A stretch of 64,000 bases of DNA, taken from positions 2,976,001 to 3,040,000 of the forward strand of contig NZ_LR134201.1 in NCBI RefSeq assembly GCF_900635955.1, given 5' to 3'. The position numbers were made by a program, and so were the translations under genes. Below the pieces are notes generated by a model that ran no database searches, was not told where the DNA came from, and saw only the letters and a program-made list of their open reading frames with translations. The stretch is from Cedecea lapagei (GTDB taxonomy: Bacteria; Pseudomonadota; Gammaproteobacteria; Enterobacterales; Enterobacteriaceae). Position 1 is the stretch's first letter. Each line of letters opens with the position of its first letter. Shown piece after piece: positions 32,451 through 41,737 of this stretch.

Positions 32451-34205
32451 TTGACGACTAATCGACTTGACTGGCGTGCTCTTGTACCTGATACCGAAAG
32501 CTATCAGGAAATTTTTGCACAGCCTTATGATACCGACTCTGTTCCTCTTTCTGCGGTTCAACCTCGTTTACTTTACGGGATTGAGCAACTCAACCTCTCC
32601 GTCTCTTCTGTCGATCTGATGCTGGTAAAAGCGCCAGAAGAGCAAGAATATCTTGATCTTATCGCAGCGGCCGTTGAAGAAACGCGCGGTGAAGCCGAAG
32701 TGCTCACCGGCGGACATTACCTCATTGAAGGGCGTCTGGTTACGCTTCGTCCTGCGGAAAACGCCGACGACAACTTCGCCTCCAGCGGAGAAGTTATTGC
32801 TGCCGACTGGGTTGAAGCCGAGCAGCTGTTCGGCTGCGTGCGCCAGTTTGCCGGCGAGGTAACCCTTGAGCCCGGACTGATTCACCGTGCGAACGGTGGG
32901 GTGTTGGTTCTCTCTCTTCGCAGCGTTCTGGCTCAGCCTCTGCTGTGGCTGCGCCTTAAGCAGATGATGATTCAGGGCCGTTTTGACTGGATTTCACCGG
33001 ACGAAACCCGCCCTCTGCCGATAAAAATTCCTTCTTTGCAGCTCGACTTCAAGCTGATTCTGGTTGGCGAGCGCGAGGCGTTGGCTGATTTCCAGGAAAT
33101 GGAGATGGACCTCTCCTCTGCCGCTATCTACAGTGAATTCGAAGACAATCTGCAAATCGCTTCCGCAGATGAGATGGCGCTTTGGTGCCAGTGGATCTAC
33201 GCCATTGCCGAGAAGAAGTCACTTCCAGCCCCTGCTGCCGATGCCTGGCAGCCGCTGATTCGTGAAGCGGTACGCTACACGGGCGACCAGGAAACATTGC
33301 CGCTTTGCCCACCGTGGATTTCACGCCAGCTGCGTGAGGTAGCCCCCTTTACCGAAGAGAGTACCTTCAGCGGGGAGCAGCTCCAGCAGATGCTGGAACA
33401 GCGTGAATGGCGTGAAGGTTTCCTGGCCGAGCGCATGCAGGATGAAATTCTGCTTGAACAGATTCTCATTGAAACCGAAGGCGAAATGATCGGCCAGATT
33501 AACGCCCTGTCGGTCATTGAGTTCCCCGGACACCCGCGTGCGTTTGGTGAACCTTCCCGTATTAGCTGCGTGGTTCACGTCGGCGACGGTGAATTTACCG
33601 ACGTAGAGCGTAAGGCTGAACTTGGCGGGAATATTCATGCCAAAGGGATGATGATCATGCAGGCATTTCTGATGGCCGAGCTGCAGCTTGACCAGCAGAT
33701 CCCGTTCTCTGCCTCCCTCACTTTTGAACAGTCCTACAGCGAAGTAGACGGCGACAGCGCCTCAATGGCCGAACTTTGTGCGCTGATAAGCGCCCTGGCC
33801 AATGTCCCGATTTATCAGCACATCGCGATAACCGGCTCGGTCGATCAGTTTGGCCGCGTTCAGCCCGTTGGCGGACTGAATGAAAAAATTGAAGGCTTCT
33901 TCCGCATTTGCCAGCAGCGCGAGTTTAGCGGAGCTCAGGGCGTGATTATCCCACTGGCTAACGTGCGCCACCTGTCGCTGCATAAAGATGTGCTGGAGGC
34001 CGTAGAGCTAAATAAATTCTCGATTTGGGCCATTGACGATGTGGCTGATGCCCTGCCGTTATTGACCAATCTCCCGTGGGATGGCGAAGGGCAAAACACC
34101 CTGATGCGTGCGGTGCAGGAGCGTATTGCTCAGGCTTCGGCGCCGGATGTTCGTCAGCGCTATCCGTGGCCGCTACGCTGGCTCAACTGGTTCAACCACA
34201 ACTGA
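32451..34205 (+). CDS. ycbZ: YcbZ/LonH, Lon-type protease domain protein
   Basis: TTG at 32451 gives 584 residues beginning (M)TTNRLDWRALVPDTESYQE, colinear with the start of E. coli YcbZ (586). The frame is open to ATG 32352, but that lies upstream of a TATAAT. The C-terminal third is a Lon protease domain with serine S436 (VDGDSASMAEL) and lysine K479 (GGLNEKIEGF), a spacing of 43 as in Lon S679/K722. The N-terminal part lacks intact AAA+ Walker motifs, so ATP-driven unfolding is not expected. Substrates are poorly known. Confidence 0.92.
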   Translation: MTTNRLDWRALVPDTESYQEIFAQPYDTDSVPLSAVQPRLLYGIEQLNLSVSSVDLMLVKAPEEQEYLDLIAAAVEETRGEAEVLTGGHYLIEGRLVTLRPAENADDNFASSGEVIAADWVEAEQLFGCVRQFAGEVTLEPGLIHRANGGVLVLSLRSVLAQPLLWLRLKQMMIQGRFDWISPDETRPLPIKIPSLQLDFKLILVGEREALADFQEMEMDLSSAAIYSEFEDNLQIASADEMALWCQWIYAIAEKKSLPAPAADAWQPLIREAVRYTGDQETLPLCPPWISRQLREVAPFTEESTFSGEQLQQMLEQREWREGFLAERMQDEILLEQILIETEGEMIGQINALSVIEFPGHPRAFGEPSRISCVVHVGDGEFTDVERKAELGGNIHAKGMMIMQAFLMAELQLDQQIPFSASLTFEQSYSEVDGDSASMAELCALISALANVPIYQHIAITGSVDQFGRVQPVGGLNEKIEGFFRICQQREFSGAQGVIIPLANVRHLSLHKDVLEAVELNKFSIWAIDDVADALPLLTNLPWDGEGQNTLMRAVQERIAQASAPDVRQRYPWPLRWLNWFNHN

Positions 34206-34235
34206 TCGGACTTGTTGAGCGTACACGTGTTAGCT
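34203..34235 (+). promoter_or_regulatory. FadR and FabR sites of the fabA promoter
   Basis: TGATCGGACTTGTTGAG (34203-34219) matches the E. coli fabA FadR activator site, and AGCGTACACGTGTTAGCT (34218-34235) matches the FabR repressor site. Both are nearly identical to E. coli and begin in the ycbZ stop codon. They link unsaturated fatty acid synthesis to acyl-CoA and to the saturated/unsaturated balance. Confidence 0.8.
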
Positions 34236-34273
34236 AACCTGCGTGCTTCATTATAAAAAGGCTTACTGTAGAC

Positions 34274-34792
34274 ATGGTAGATAAACGCGAATCCTATACG
34301 AAAGAAGATCTTCTTGCCTCTGGTCGTGGCGAACTGTTTGGCGCTGAAGGGCCACGGTTACCCGCGCCTCCTATGCTGATGATGGACCGCGTGGTCAAAA
34401 TGACCGAAGACGGCGGTAACTTCGATAAAGGTTACGTTGAAGCAGAATTAGATATCACCCCTGACCTGTGGTTCTTTGCTTGCCACTTCATTGGCGATCC
34501 GGTGATGCCTGGTTGTCTGGGTCTGGATGCCATGTGGCAGCTGGTTGGCTTCTACCTGGGCTGGCTCGGCGGTGAAGGCAAAGGCCGTGCCCTGGGCGTG
34601 GGCGAGGTCAAACTGGCCGGGCAAATCCTGCCAACGGCGAAAAAAGTTTCCTACCGCATTCACTTTAAGCGCGTTATCAACCGCCGCCTGATTATGGGCA
34701 TGGCAGATGGCGAAGTGCTGGTTGATGGCCGTGTGATCTACACCGCCACCGACATGAAAGTGGGTCTTTTCAAAGACACTACCGCTTTCTGA
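34274..34792 (+). CDS. fabA: FabA, 3-hydroxydecanoyl-ACP dehydratase/isomerase
   Basis: The 172-residue enzyme dehydrates 3-hydroxydecanoyl-ACP and isomerises the product to cis-3-decenoyl-ACP, the branch point for unsaturated fatty acids. Catalytic His71 (H70 without Met) and Asp85 (D84) lie in CHFIGDPVMPGCLGLDAMW. Length and sequence match E. coli. It has its own promoter with FadR/FabR sites and a terminator at about 34818. Confidence 0.98.
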   Translation: MVDKRESYTKEDLLASGRGELFGAEGPRLPAPPMLMMDRVVKMTEDGGNFDKGYVEAELDITPDLWFFACHFIGDPVMPGCLGLDAMWQLVGFYLGWLGGEGKGRALGVGEVKLAGQILPTAKKVSYRIHFKRVINRRLIMGMADGEVLVDGRVIYTATDMKVGLFKDTTAF

Positions 34793-34817
34793 TACCAATT
34801 CGTTAAGCTTTAACGCT

Positions 34818-34851
34818 AAGGCATCCATTGTTTGCAATGGGTGCCTTTTTG
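34818..34851 (+). terminator. Terminator of fabA
   Basis: AAGGCA-CCATTG and CAATGG-TGCCTT pair around a short TTTG loop and are followed by TTTTGTTTT. Confidence 0.85.
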
Positions 34852-35024
34852 TTTTCCGCTGCAGGCAAATGCAGCTATTTTCGCCGTGGTTTTTATGGCG
34901 TTAATTGCTTAAACAACGTTCGAAATCACAAATCGTGAAGATAAAAAACGCCCCCTCTTGCCTGAAAAACGTTATGGGTTATGTTGATTTTTAGTTTCTC
35001 AAATGTAACTAGAGGTTAACAATA

Positions 35025-36113
35025 ATGTCGAATAAGTTACGTATCTCTCTGCTTGCTTCTGCCGCACTGCTCTCTACCTCCGCATTTTCTGCCGTGCCTG
35101 AGGGCTATCCGGCTGATTATCAGAAAATCATTGATGCCGCGACCAAAGAGGGCAAAGTGGTGCTCTACTCCACCACCGACACCAAAACTGCCGCGCCGCT
35201 CATTCAGGGCTTTGAGGCCGCTTACCCCGGCATCAAAGTGGAATATAACGACATGAACAGCACCGAGCTGTACAACCGTTATATCAGCGAGCAGGCCGCA
35301 GGGGGGACCAGCGGTGATGTAGTCTGGAGCTCTTCAATGGATACTGCGCTGAAGCTCGCCACCGACTACGCTCAGGAGTACAAATCCCCCGAGCAGGGCC
35401 AGCTGCCAAAGTGGGCGGTCTGGAAAGACAAGGCTTACGGCACCACCTACGAGCCGGTTATTTTTATCTACAACAAACGTCTGATCCCGGCAAACGAAGT
35501 CCCTGAAAGCCATGAGGCGCTGGCGAAGCTTATCGCCAGCCAGCCGGATAAATTCAGTAAAAAGGTCACCACCTACGATATCGAAAAATCCGGCCTCGGA
35601 TTTATGTTGTCCGTACAGGATCACAAAGCCGATCCGAATTACTTTAAAACCCTGGCCGATGTGGCCAAAGGTGGTCTTTCTGTTCAGTCCTCAACCGGGA
35701 CGATGATGGAGCGTGTCTCCTCAGGGGAAAACCTGATTGGCTTCAACATCCTGGGCTCTTACGCCGAAGCACGCGCTAAAACCGATACCTCTCTCGGCAT
35801 CGCTTATCCGAAGGACTATACCCTGGTGCTGTCGCGCGTATCCTTTATCAGCAGTGAAGCCAAAAACAGCAACGCCGCTAAGCTGTGGATTGACTACGTG
35901 CTGTCTGAGAAAGGGCAAAACATTCTCGCAAACAAGGCTGATATTCCGTCCATCCGCAATGATATCGACGGCGACAACGACATCGACGGCATGACCAAAA
36001 AACTTGGCAGCGCGCTAAAACCCATCCCGGTTGATGAAACCCTGCTGGAATACCTGCAGCAGAAAAAGCGCCTGGACTACATCAAGCAGTGGCGCGAAGC
36101 CGCAGCAAAATAA
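35025..36113 (+). CDS. ABC importer periplasmic binding protein, AfuA/FbpA-like
   Basis: The 362-residue protein has signal peptide LRISLLASAALLSTSAFSA and belongs to the family 1 solute-binding proteins close to AfuA: VVLYSTTDTKTAAPLIQGFE, GDVVWSSSMDTALKLATDYA, TYEPVIFIYNKRLIP. The paired tyrosines that bind ferric ion in FbpA are not seen (the region reads GTMMERVSSGENLIGFN), and no Fur box is visible upstream. AfuA of Actinobacillus and Citrobacter binds hexose phosphates rather than iron, so a phosphorylated sugar or similar anion is the better guess. It is the first gene of a three-gene operon absent from this position in E. coli K-12. Confidence 0.82.
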   Translation: MSNKLRISLLASAALLSTSAFSAVPEGYPADYQKIIDAATKEGKVVLYSTTDTKTAAPLIQGFEAAYPGIKVEYNDMNSTELYNRYISEQAAGGTSGDVVWSSSMDTALKLATDYAQEYKSPEQGQLPKWAVWKDKAYGTTYEPVIFIYNKRLIPANEVPESHEALAKLIASQPDKFSKKVTTYDIEKSGLGFMLSVQDHKADPNYFKTLADVAKGGLSVQSSTGTMMERVSSGENLIGFNILGSYAEARAKTDTSLGIAYPKDYTLVLSRVSFISSEAKNSNAAKLWIDYVLSEKGQNILANKADIPSIRNDIDGDNDIDGMTKKLGSALKPIPVDETLLEYLQQKKRLDYIKQWREAAAK

Positions 36114-36122
36114 TCCTCTGAT

Positions 36123-36147
36123 GAGGCGTGCCCTCCGGCTACGCCTC
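36123..36147 (+). promoter_or_regulatory. Intercistronic hairpin after the binding-protein gene
   Basis: GAGGCGT and ACGCCTC pair with further GC pairing inside, 9 bases after the stop and without a T-tract. Such REP-like hairpins protect the binding-protein message and reduce read-through to the permease. Confidence 0.6.
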
Positions 36148-36201
36148 GCTTAACCCGAACACATTAGGCTATTCAGGCTTACTGACCTGAGGGATCGTTA
36201 C

Positions 36202-37971
36202 ATGGATGCATTACGCAGAAAGTGGCAGAGCCTGCCGCGCGGCATCGTGGTGCTGATAACTGCGCTGGTTATCTACGTTCCACTGTCGTTTATCGTTATA
36301 CAAAGCTTCCTTTCGGCCCCGTTTTTTTCGCCGTCGAAAGAGTGGAGCCTCGAATCATTTGAGTTTATCTTCACCGACTCCGATTTTTACCTGGCCCTGA
36401 AGAGCGGCTTTATTCTGGCCTTTGGGCTGGTGGTTATCGCCATTCCGCTCGGCGGTATCCTGGCTTTCCTGATGGTGCGAACCGATCTGCCCGGCAGGCG
36501 GATCATTGAGCCGCTGATTCTGGTGCCCATTTTTGTTTCGCCGATGGTGCTGGGATTTGGCTATGTCGTCGCCGCAGGCCCGGTCGGCTTCTTTTCTCTG
36601 TGGGCTCAGTCGCTGCTTGGCTTCGTGCCGTGGAATATCTACGACATGTCGAGCATCGTGGTCATTGCCGGCCTGACGCACGTTCCTCATGCTTATCTCT
36701 ATATTTCCTCGGCGCTGCGCAGCGTAGGCTCTGATGTCGAAGAGGCAGCACGCACCGCAGGCGCAACGCCGCTTCAGGTCATGACCGCCGTCAGTCTGCC
36801 GATGGTGCGCCCGGCAATGCTTTACGCCACCGTGCTGCTGTTCTTCCTTGGCCTGGAAGTGTTCGGCCTGATGCTCGTGCTGGGCGATCCGGAAGGCAAC
36901 ATGGTGCTGGCGACTTACCTCTACAAGCTAACCAACAAGCTCGGGACGCCTTCTTACCACCTGATGGCCGCCGTTGCCGTGGTGCTGATTTGTATCACTA
37001 TTCCGCTGGTGATGCTGCAGCGCCGACTGATGCGCACCGCAAACAGATTTGTGACCGTCAAAGGCAAAGCTTCCCAGGCAAGAGCACTGCCGCTTGGAAA
37101 ATGGCGCTGGGTCGCCGGCGCAGTGGTCGCTTTCTGGCTGACCGTTACCATCGGCGTGCCGCTGATTGGCGTCGTCCTGCGTTCCTTTATTTCTAACTGG
37201 GGCGTTGGCGTCTCGCTGTGGGATGAACTTTCGCTGAACACCTTCCGCACCATCTGGGAACAGCCAAACCTGCTGCGAGCCATCGTCAACTCCATGGCGA
37301 TTGGGGTTATCGGCGGTGCGCTGGCGGTGGTCTGCTATCTGTTTATCGGCATCGCCATGCACAGAAAGCCGGATAACGTCACCCGCTTCCTGGACTACAG
37401 CGTGCTGGTTCCCCGCGCCGTACCGGGCCTGCTGGCCGGTCTGGCCTTCCTGTGGGTGTTCTTATTCCTGCCAATGTGGCTGGATAACGCGCTGAAATCC
37501 GGCTGGCTTTCCGGCATGCCGTGGTCCCAGTGGCTGCGGGATAACCTCATAGTCTGGTTACGCTCGCTGCGCAGCACAATATTCAGCGTCTGGCTGGCCT
37601 ATACCGTCGTCTGGATGGCCTATGGCCTGCGACTTATCTCCTCCACCCTTCTGCAGGTTGGTCCGGAGCTGGAAGAGGCTGCCCGCAGCACCGGAGCGAG
37701 CCGAGGGCAAATTACCCGCCACGTCACCATACCGCTGTCGCGCTATGGCCTGATTGGATCCTGGCTGCTGATGTTTCTGATTTTTGAGCGTGAATATTCC
37801 ACCGGCGTCTACCTGCTTTCGCCAGGCACAGAGACCATCGGCTCAATGCTGGTTTCGCTGTGGGCCGCAGGCGCTATCGATATTGTCGCCGCGCTTTCGT
37901 TTATCAATATCCTGTTTGTGGTGTTAGGGCTCGGCATTGCCCTTCGTTTTGGAGTGAAATTACATGATTGA
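36202..37971 (+). CDS. ABC importer permease, duplicated (AfuB/FbpB-like)
   Basis: The 589-residue protein has about twelve membrane segments and two EAA loops: VEEAARTAGATPLQVMTAVS in the first half and LEEAARSTGASRGQITRHVT in the second. Each half is one classical permease, fused as in FbpB-type proteins. It forms the whole membrane channel. Its last 8 bases overlap the ATPase gene. Substrate is as discussed for the binding protein. Confidence 0.88.
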   Translation: MDALRRKWQSLPRGIVVLITALVIYVPLSFIVIQSFLSAPFFSPSKEWSLESFEFIFTDSDFYLALKSGFILAFGLVVIAIPLGGILAFLMVRTDLPGRRIIEPLILVPIFVSPMVLGFGYVVAAGPVGFFSLWAQSLLGFVPWNIYDMSSIVVIAGLTHVPHAYLYISSALRSVGSDVEEAARTAGATPLQVMTAVSLPMVRPAMLYATVLLFFLGLEVFGLMLVLGDPEGNMVLATYLYKLTNKLGTPSYHLMAAVAVVLICITIPLVMLQRRLMRTANRFVTVKGKASQARALPLGKWRWVAGAVVAFWLTVTIGVPLIGVVLRSFISNWGVGVSLWDELSLNTFRTIWEQPNLLRAIVNSMAIGVIGGALAVVCYLFIGIAMHRKPDNVTRFLDYSVLVPRAVPGLLAGLAFLWVFLFLPMWLDNALKSGWLSGMPWSQWLRDNLIVWLRSLRSTIFSVWLAYTVVWMAYGLRLISSTLLQVGPELEEAARSTGASRGQITRHVTIPLSRYGLIGSWLLMFLIFEREYSTGVYLLSPGTETIGSMLVSLWAAGAIDIVAALSFINILFVVLGLGIALRFGVKLHD

Positions 37972-39034
37972 GTTATCGGTCGAGAACCTACACTTAACCT
38001 ACGGCGACAACCCGGTGCTGAAAGGCGTTTCCATGGATCTCAGGCGCGGCGAGGTTGTCTCGCTGCTCGGCCCCTCCGGCAGCGGCAAAACCACGCTGCT
38101 GCGTGCCGTCGCCGGGCTGGAAAAACCCACTCAGGGCACCATTGTCATCGGGAAAAATAACGTTTACGACGGCGCATCGCGTAAAGAGATCCCGGCGGAA
38201 GAGCGTAACCTGGGCCTGGTATTTCAGTCTTATGCCCTGTGGCCCCACAAAACCGTCTTTGAAAACGTCGCCTATCCGCTAAAGCTGCGTAAGGTGGCGA
38301 CGGCGGAGATCAACCAGCGTGTACAGGCGGTTCTGGATCAGCTGGGCCTCGGGCATCTCGGAAAGCGTCATCCTTATCAGCTATCCGGCGGACAGCAGCA
38401 GCGCGTGGCCATAGGCCGTGCGCTGGTCTATAACCCTCCCGTAATTTTGCTCGATGAGCCGCTTTCCAACCTGGATGCAAAGCTGCGCGAAGAGGCCCGC
38501 GTTTTCCTGCGAGAACTGATTATCAAGCTCGGGCTGTCGGCGCTGATGGTGACCCACGACCAAAATGAAGCGATGGCGATTTCCGACCGTATTCTGCTGC
38601 TGAATAATGGCAAAATAGAGCAACAGGGCACGCCGCAGGAGATGTATGGCTCGCCGCAAACGCTTTTTACCGCCGAGTTTATGGGCAGCAATAACCGCCT
38701 GAACGGCAAAGTGACCGAGGTTCGCGACGGAAGAGCCCGTATTGAAGGTAGCGACTGGGCGCTCTGGGGAAAAGCCGGGGCTGGCGTAGTCGCCGGACAG
38801 GAAGGTACGGCGGTGATTCGCGTTGAGCGAGTACGGATTGACGATCGGCCAGGAGAAAATGGCATGACGCTGCCGCTGTTGACCAGCATGTATCTGGGTG
38901 ACCGCTGGGAGTATTTATTCCGTACCGCAGGGGATGATTTTGTCATCCGCGCCTACGGCAATGAAATGCGCGACGCTCAACCCCATCATCTGCAGCTGCC
39001 GGAACAGCACGTCTGGATTTTCCCTAAACCCTGA
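37964..39034 (+). CDS. ABC importer ATPase, AfuC/FbpC-like
   Basis: The 356-residue protein has Walker A GPSGSGKTT (residues about 36-44), Q-loop LGLVFQSYALWPH, signature LSGGQQQR, Walker B VILLDEPLSNLD and H-loop VTHDQNEA. Residues beyond about 240 form a TOBE-type domain, as in MalK/FbpC ATPases. It powers uptake through the fused permease encoded just upstream. A strong terminator follows. Confidence 0.92.
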   Translation: MIELSVENLHLTYGDNPVLKGVSMDLRRGEVVSLLGPSGSGKTTLLRAVAGLEKPTQGTIVIGKNNVYDGASRKEIPAEERNLGLVFQSYALWPHKTVFENVAYPLKLRKVATAEINQRVQAVLDQLGLGHLGKRHPYQLSGGQQQRVAIGRALVYNPPVILLDEPLSNLDAKLREEARVFLRELIIKLGLSALMVTHDQNEAMAISDRILLLNNGKIEQQGTPQEMYGSPQTLFTAEFMGSNNRLNGKVTEVRDGRARIEGSDWALWGKAGAGVVAGQEGTAVIRVERVRIDDRPGENGMTLPLLTSMYLGDRWEYLFRTAGDDFVIRAYGNEMRDAQPHHLQLPEQHVWIFPKP

Positions 39035-39060
39035 TTGTTGTTACCAACGTTATAAAAGGC

Positions 39061-39093
39061 GAAACCTCCACGGTGCGGAGGTTTCTTTTTCTA
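39061..39093 (+). terminator. Terminator after the ABC importer operon, shared with rmf
   Basis: GAAACCTCCAC and GTGCGGAGGTTTC pair and are followed by TTTTTC. It lies 27 bases after the ATPase stop and 13 bases beyond the convergent rmf stop. Confidence 0.9.
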
Positions 39094-39105
39094 AAGAGAC
39101 AGTGA

Positions 39106-39273
39106 CTACGCAGTAATCGCCCTGTCTTCCATGGCTTCTCGCCAGCCTCCCATCCAGTAGGACCTCTGATTCAGAGTCTGATAGGGACAAATCTCTTTCG
39201 AGCGTCCGGCAATACCTGCTTGATAACCACGTTGATGTGCCCGTTCCAGGCGATCTCGTTTTTGTCTCTTCAT
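39106..39273 (-). CDS. rmf: Ribosome modulation factor
   Basis: ATG at 39273 (GAGGGAAACGAGGC upstream) encodes 55 residues starting MKRQKRDRLERAHQRGYQAG and ending WREAMEDRAITA, nearly identical to E. coli RMF. RMF dimerises 70S ribosomes into inactive 100S particles in stationary phase. As in E. coli it is convergent with the fabA side, but here a three-gene ABC importer separates it from fabA. The gene is short enough to be missed by length cut-offs. Confidence 0.97.
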   Translation of the reverse strand: MKRQKRDRLERAHQRGYQAGIAGRSKEICPYQTLNQRSYWMGGWREAMEDRAITA

Positions 39274-39473
39274 GCCTCGTTTCCCTCATTACATTGTCTG
39301 GTGGAAAAGAAAACAGTGATTACAAAATACGCAACCACGGATAAACGAATAACGCGAAATGAGGCGATCGTCAATGCGCAAAATTCACGCCAATGTCACA
39401 TTCATGGGCTATTCTGGTTATCTTTTCGGCTAAAACCGAAGCGTTCTGGCCGCTAACTGATTCACAAAAAAAG

Positions 39474-39516
39474 AAAAGCTGCGACCACCCGAAGGTGAGA
39501 ATCGCAGCTTTTTTGT
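39474..39516. terminator. Terminator of the pqi operon
   Basis: AAAAGCTGCGA and TCGCAGCTTTT pair around a 17-base loop that itself folds (ACCC/GGGT-like), with T-runs on both strands. It lies 18 bases beyond the pqiC stop. Confidence 0.85.
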
Positions 39517-39533
39517 ACCATTCATTTTACCTA

Positions 39534-40100
39534 TTAATTAAGGCGTGTGAGCTCCGAAGCCATACTCTTAGCCTCCTGCTGCCAGCCCTGAGCCAAGGTT
39601 TTCACCATCGCATCGTAGCCATCATCCTGCTGCTTCAGCTCGATGTGGAACGGACGCTTGATAATCTCGCCCTGACGCTTGAGCAGCCACTCTCCGCTGA
39701 CAATCACCTTGCCGTCGTAGCGACCGTGGAAGCCGGTCACGTTCACACTCAGCGCCGCCTGATCGTTACCCAAAGGCTGGGAAGCTACCACCCAGCCCGG
39801 CAGCGCACTGCTGAGATTGCTGACCAGCGTATTGCGCAGCTGCTGATCCAGCGGGCTGGCCCACAGATTGCTGGTCGCGATGACGTACTGAACGTCGGTA
39901 GTCTGGTAAACCACCCCGGTACCCGCCAGGAAATCGGGCACGGTCACCTGATCCACCCACAGCAAGTGGCTTCCCGGCTGGCTCACGGCCTGCATGACAG
40001 GCTGTGAGGTCTGCGGCAGCTGGTAATACGTCTTGCCGTTATCGCTGCCGCTACAGGCGGACAGCGTCAATACGGCGGCTAGCGTGAGCCACTTTTTCAT
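39534..40100 (-). CDS. pqiC: PqiC, outer-membrane lipoprotein of the Pqi transport system
   Basis: The 188-residue protein has a lipobox LTLSACSG with lipid-attachment Cys at residue 16. The ABC-type transport auxiliary domain is seen in YYQLPQTSQPVMQAVSQPG and VWASQPLGNDQAALSVNVTGF-like regions. It anchors the PqiB tunnel at the outer membrane. The start overlaps the pqiB stop by 4 bases. Confidence 0.92.
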   Translation of the reverse strand: MKKWLTLAAVLTLSACSGSDNGKTYYQLPQTSQPVMQAVSQPGSHLLWVDQVTVPDFLAGTGVVYQTTDVQYVIATSNLWASPLDQQLRNTLVSNLSSALPGWVVASQPLGNDQAALSVNVTGFHGRYDGKVIVSGEWLLKRQGEIIKRPFHIELKQQDDGYDAMVKTLAQGWQQEAKSMASELTRLN

Positions 40101-41737
40101 GGTTGTGCCCTCTTCGGCTGCGGATCCTTTTTATCCTTCGCTTCAAATATCAGCGAATTGCTCTTGTCGTTTAGCGTACGCAATACCGGCTGCAGCTCGC
40201 GCAGCACCTGGTCAAGGCGCTGCATATCCGCCACCATCTTGTTGTACGCTGCGGAGCCCGGCTGGAAGCCCTGCATGCTGCGGTTCAGTTCGCGAAGCGT
40301 TTTCTGCATATCTTCCGGCAGCTGCTGCATTGACTGGCTGGCGGTGATCTTGTTCAGGTTATCCAGCGTCTGCTGCAGGTGACGCATGGTTTTCTGACTT
40401 TCACCCAGCGTACTCGTCGCCTGTTCCAGCATCGGATTGATCGGCAGGTTATTGATCTTATTTAACGTTTCCAGCAGTTTTTGCTGAATCTGCGCCAGTC
40501 CGCCGCTCATCGTTGGGATCACCGGATAACCGCTGATGCTCGGAATTTCCGTCACCGCTTTCTCATTCGGATAAAAATCGAGATCGATATACAGCGCCCC
40601 GGTAAGCAGATTGCCCGTTTTCATCGAAGCGCGCAGGCCGCGCTGAATTAATGCCTTCAGGTTGGCGGGAATATCCGCCTCGTTCCCCACCATATTTTTC
40701 AGGCGTTCTGGCTCAATGCGGATCAGCACCGGAATACGGAAATCATCGTTCAGCTTCTGGCGCATACCCTCGTCAAAGAATGGCACCTGAGCCACGGTTC
40801 CCAAACGAATCCCCCGGAACTCTACCGGCGCGCCAGGCTGCAGGCCGCGAATAGAATCTTTGAAGAACATCAGGTAGTCGATATGATCGGTAAACAGCGA
40901 ATCCTGGATGCTTTTCTGATCGTCAAACAGCTGGAAGTCAGTGCCAGACTCAACCTGCTTGCCCCACTCCCAGCCGTCGGGCACGTCAAAGCTCACGCCG
41001 CCGCTAAACAGCGTGGTCAGCGAGCCCATTTCAACGCGCATCCCCTGCGAAGACATATCAACGGCGATGCCGCTGTCTTTCCAGAAGCGGACGTTGCTGG
41101 TGATGAGCTTGTCGTTAGGAGCGGCGATAAACAGCTGATAGCTGATAGCCCGCTTGTTGGTATCGAAGGTGCTGGTCTCCACCGACCCTACGCGATAACC
41201 GCGGAACAGCACAGGGTCCCCCGGCGTTAGCTGACCGGCTTTTTTACTGTCGAGCGTGATGCGTATACCTTTTGCATCAGGTGGTGCCAGCGGTGGTGCA
41301 TCCAATAGAGCATAGTTATCTGGCTGCTGGCCTTTCGTACCCGGCTGCAGTTCGATATAGGCGCCGGAAAGCAGCGTCCCAAGCCCCGAAATGCCCTCTC
41401 GTCCCACCTGCGGTTTTACCACCCAAAAGACCGAGTCTTTATGCAGCAGTTTTTCCATACCGGCATTAAGGCGCGCCTTAATTTCCACGTGGTGCAGGTC
41501 GTCGGTCAGCTGTGCGCTTTCAACGACGCCGACGTCCACGCTGCGGCTCTTAATGGTGGTTTTCCCGCCCTCAATCCCTTCTGCATTGGCGGTGATCAGC
41601 GTCACTTCCGGACCCTGATGGCTGTAGTGGTAAAACAGGATCCAGGCGCCAATTAGCGCCGTTACGATGGGAAAGATCCAAACCGGCGACCAGTTTTTTA
41701 CCTTCTGTACTTTCGCCTCGCCGCTCTTATTTTCCAT
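40097..41737 (-). CDS. pqiB: PqiB, MCE-domain intermembrane lipid transport protein
   Basis: The 546-residue protein has one N-terminal membrane anchor (WSPVWIFPIVTALIGAWILF) and three MCE domains (around 45-140, 160-220, 285-395), each with the G-A-xVxFRGIRLG-type pattern (for example GDPVLFRGYRVGSVE and GAPVEFRGIRLGTVA). A long C-terminal helical region (about 420-530) forms the tunnel stalk. PqiB forms a hexameric, syringe-like conduit for lipids across the periplasm. It overlaps pqiA by 11 bases. Confidence 0.95.
   Translation of the reverse strand: MENKSGEAKVQKVKNWSPVWIFPIVTALIGAWILFYHYSHQGPEVTLITANAEGIEGGKTTIKSRSVDVGVVESAQLTDDLHHVEIKARLNAGMEKLLHKDSVFWVVKPQVGREGISGLGTLLSGAYIELQPGTKGQQPDNYALLDAPPLAPPDAKGIRITLDSKKAGQLTPGDPVLFRGYRVGSVETSTFDTNKRAISYQLFIAAPNDKLITSNVRFWKDSGIAVDMSSQGMRVEMGSLTTLFSGGVSFDVPDGWEWGKQVESGTDFQLFDDQKSIQDSLFTDHIDYLMFFKDSIRGLQPGAPVEFRGIRLGTVAQVPFFDEGMRQKLNDDFRIPVLIRIEPERLKNMVGNEADIPANLKALIQRGLRASMKTGNLLTGALYIDLDFYPNEKAVTEIPSISGYPVIPTMSGGLAQIQQKLLETLNKINNLPINPMLEQATSTLGESQKTMRHLQQTLDNLNKITASQSMQQLPEDMQKTLRELNRSMQGFQPGSAAYNKMVADMQRLDQVLRELQPVLRTLNDKSNSLIFEAKDKKDPQPKRAQP

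Noticed and set aside
36928..37362. Long minus-strand open frame inside the permease gene
   Set aside because: It lies wholly within the strongly supported ABC permease gene, has repetitive low-quality composition (His, Asn, Gly, Gln rich) typical of antisense frames, and has no ribosome site.
35025..39034. Reading the ABC importer as a Fur-regulated ferric iron transporter
   Set aside because: No Fur-box-like sequence is visible upstream and the tyrosine pair of ferric-binding proteins is not found, so iron is left only as an alternative.
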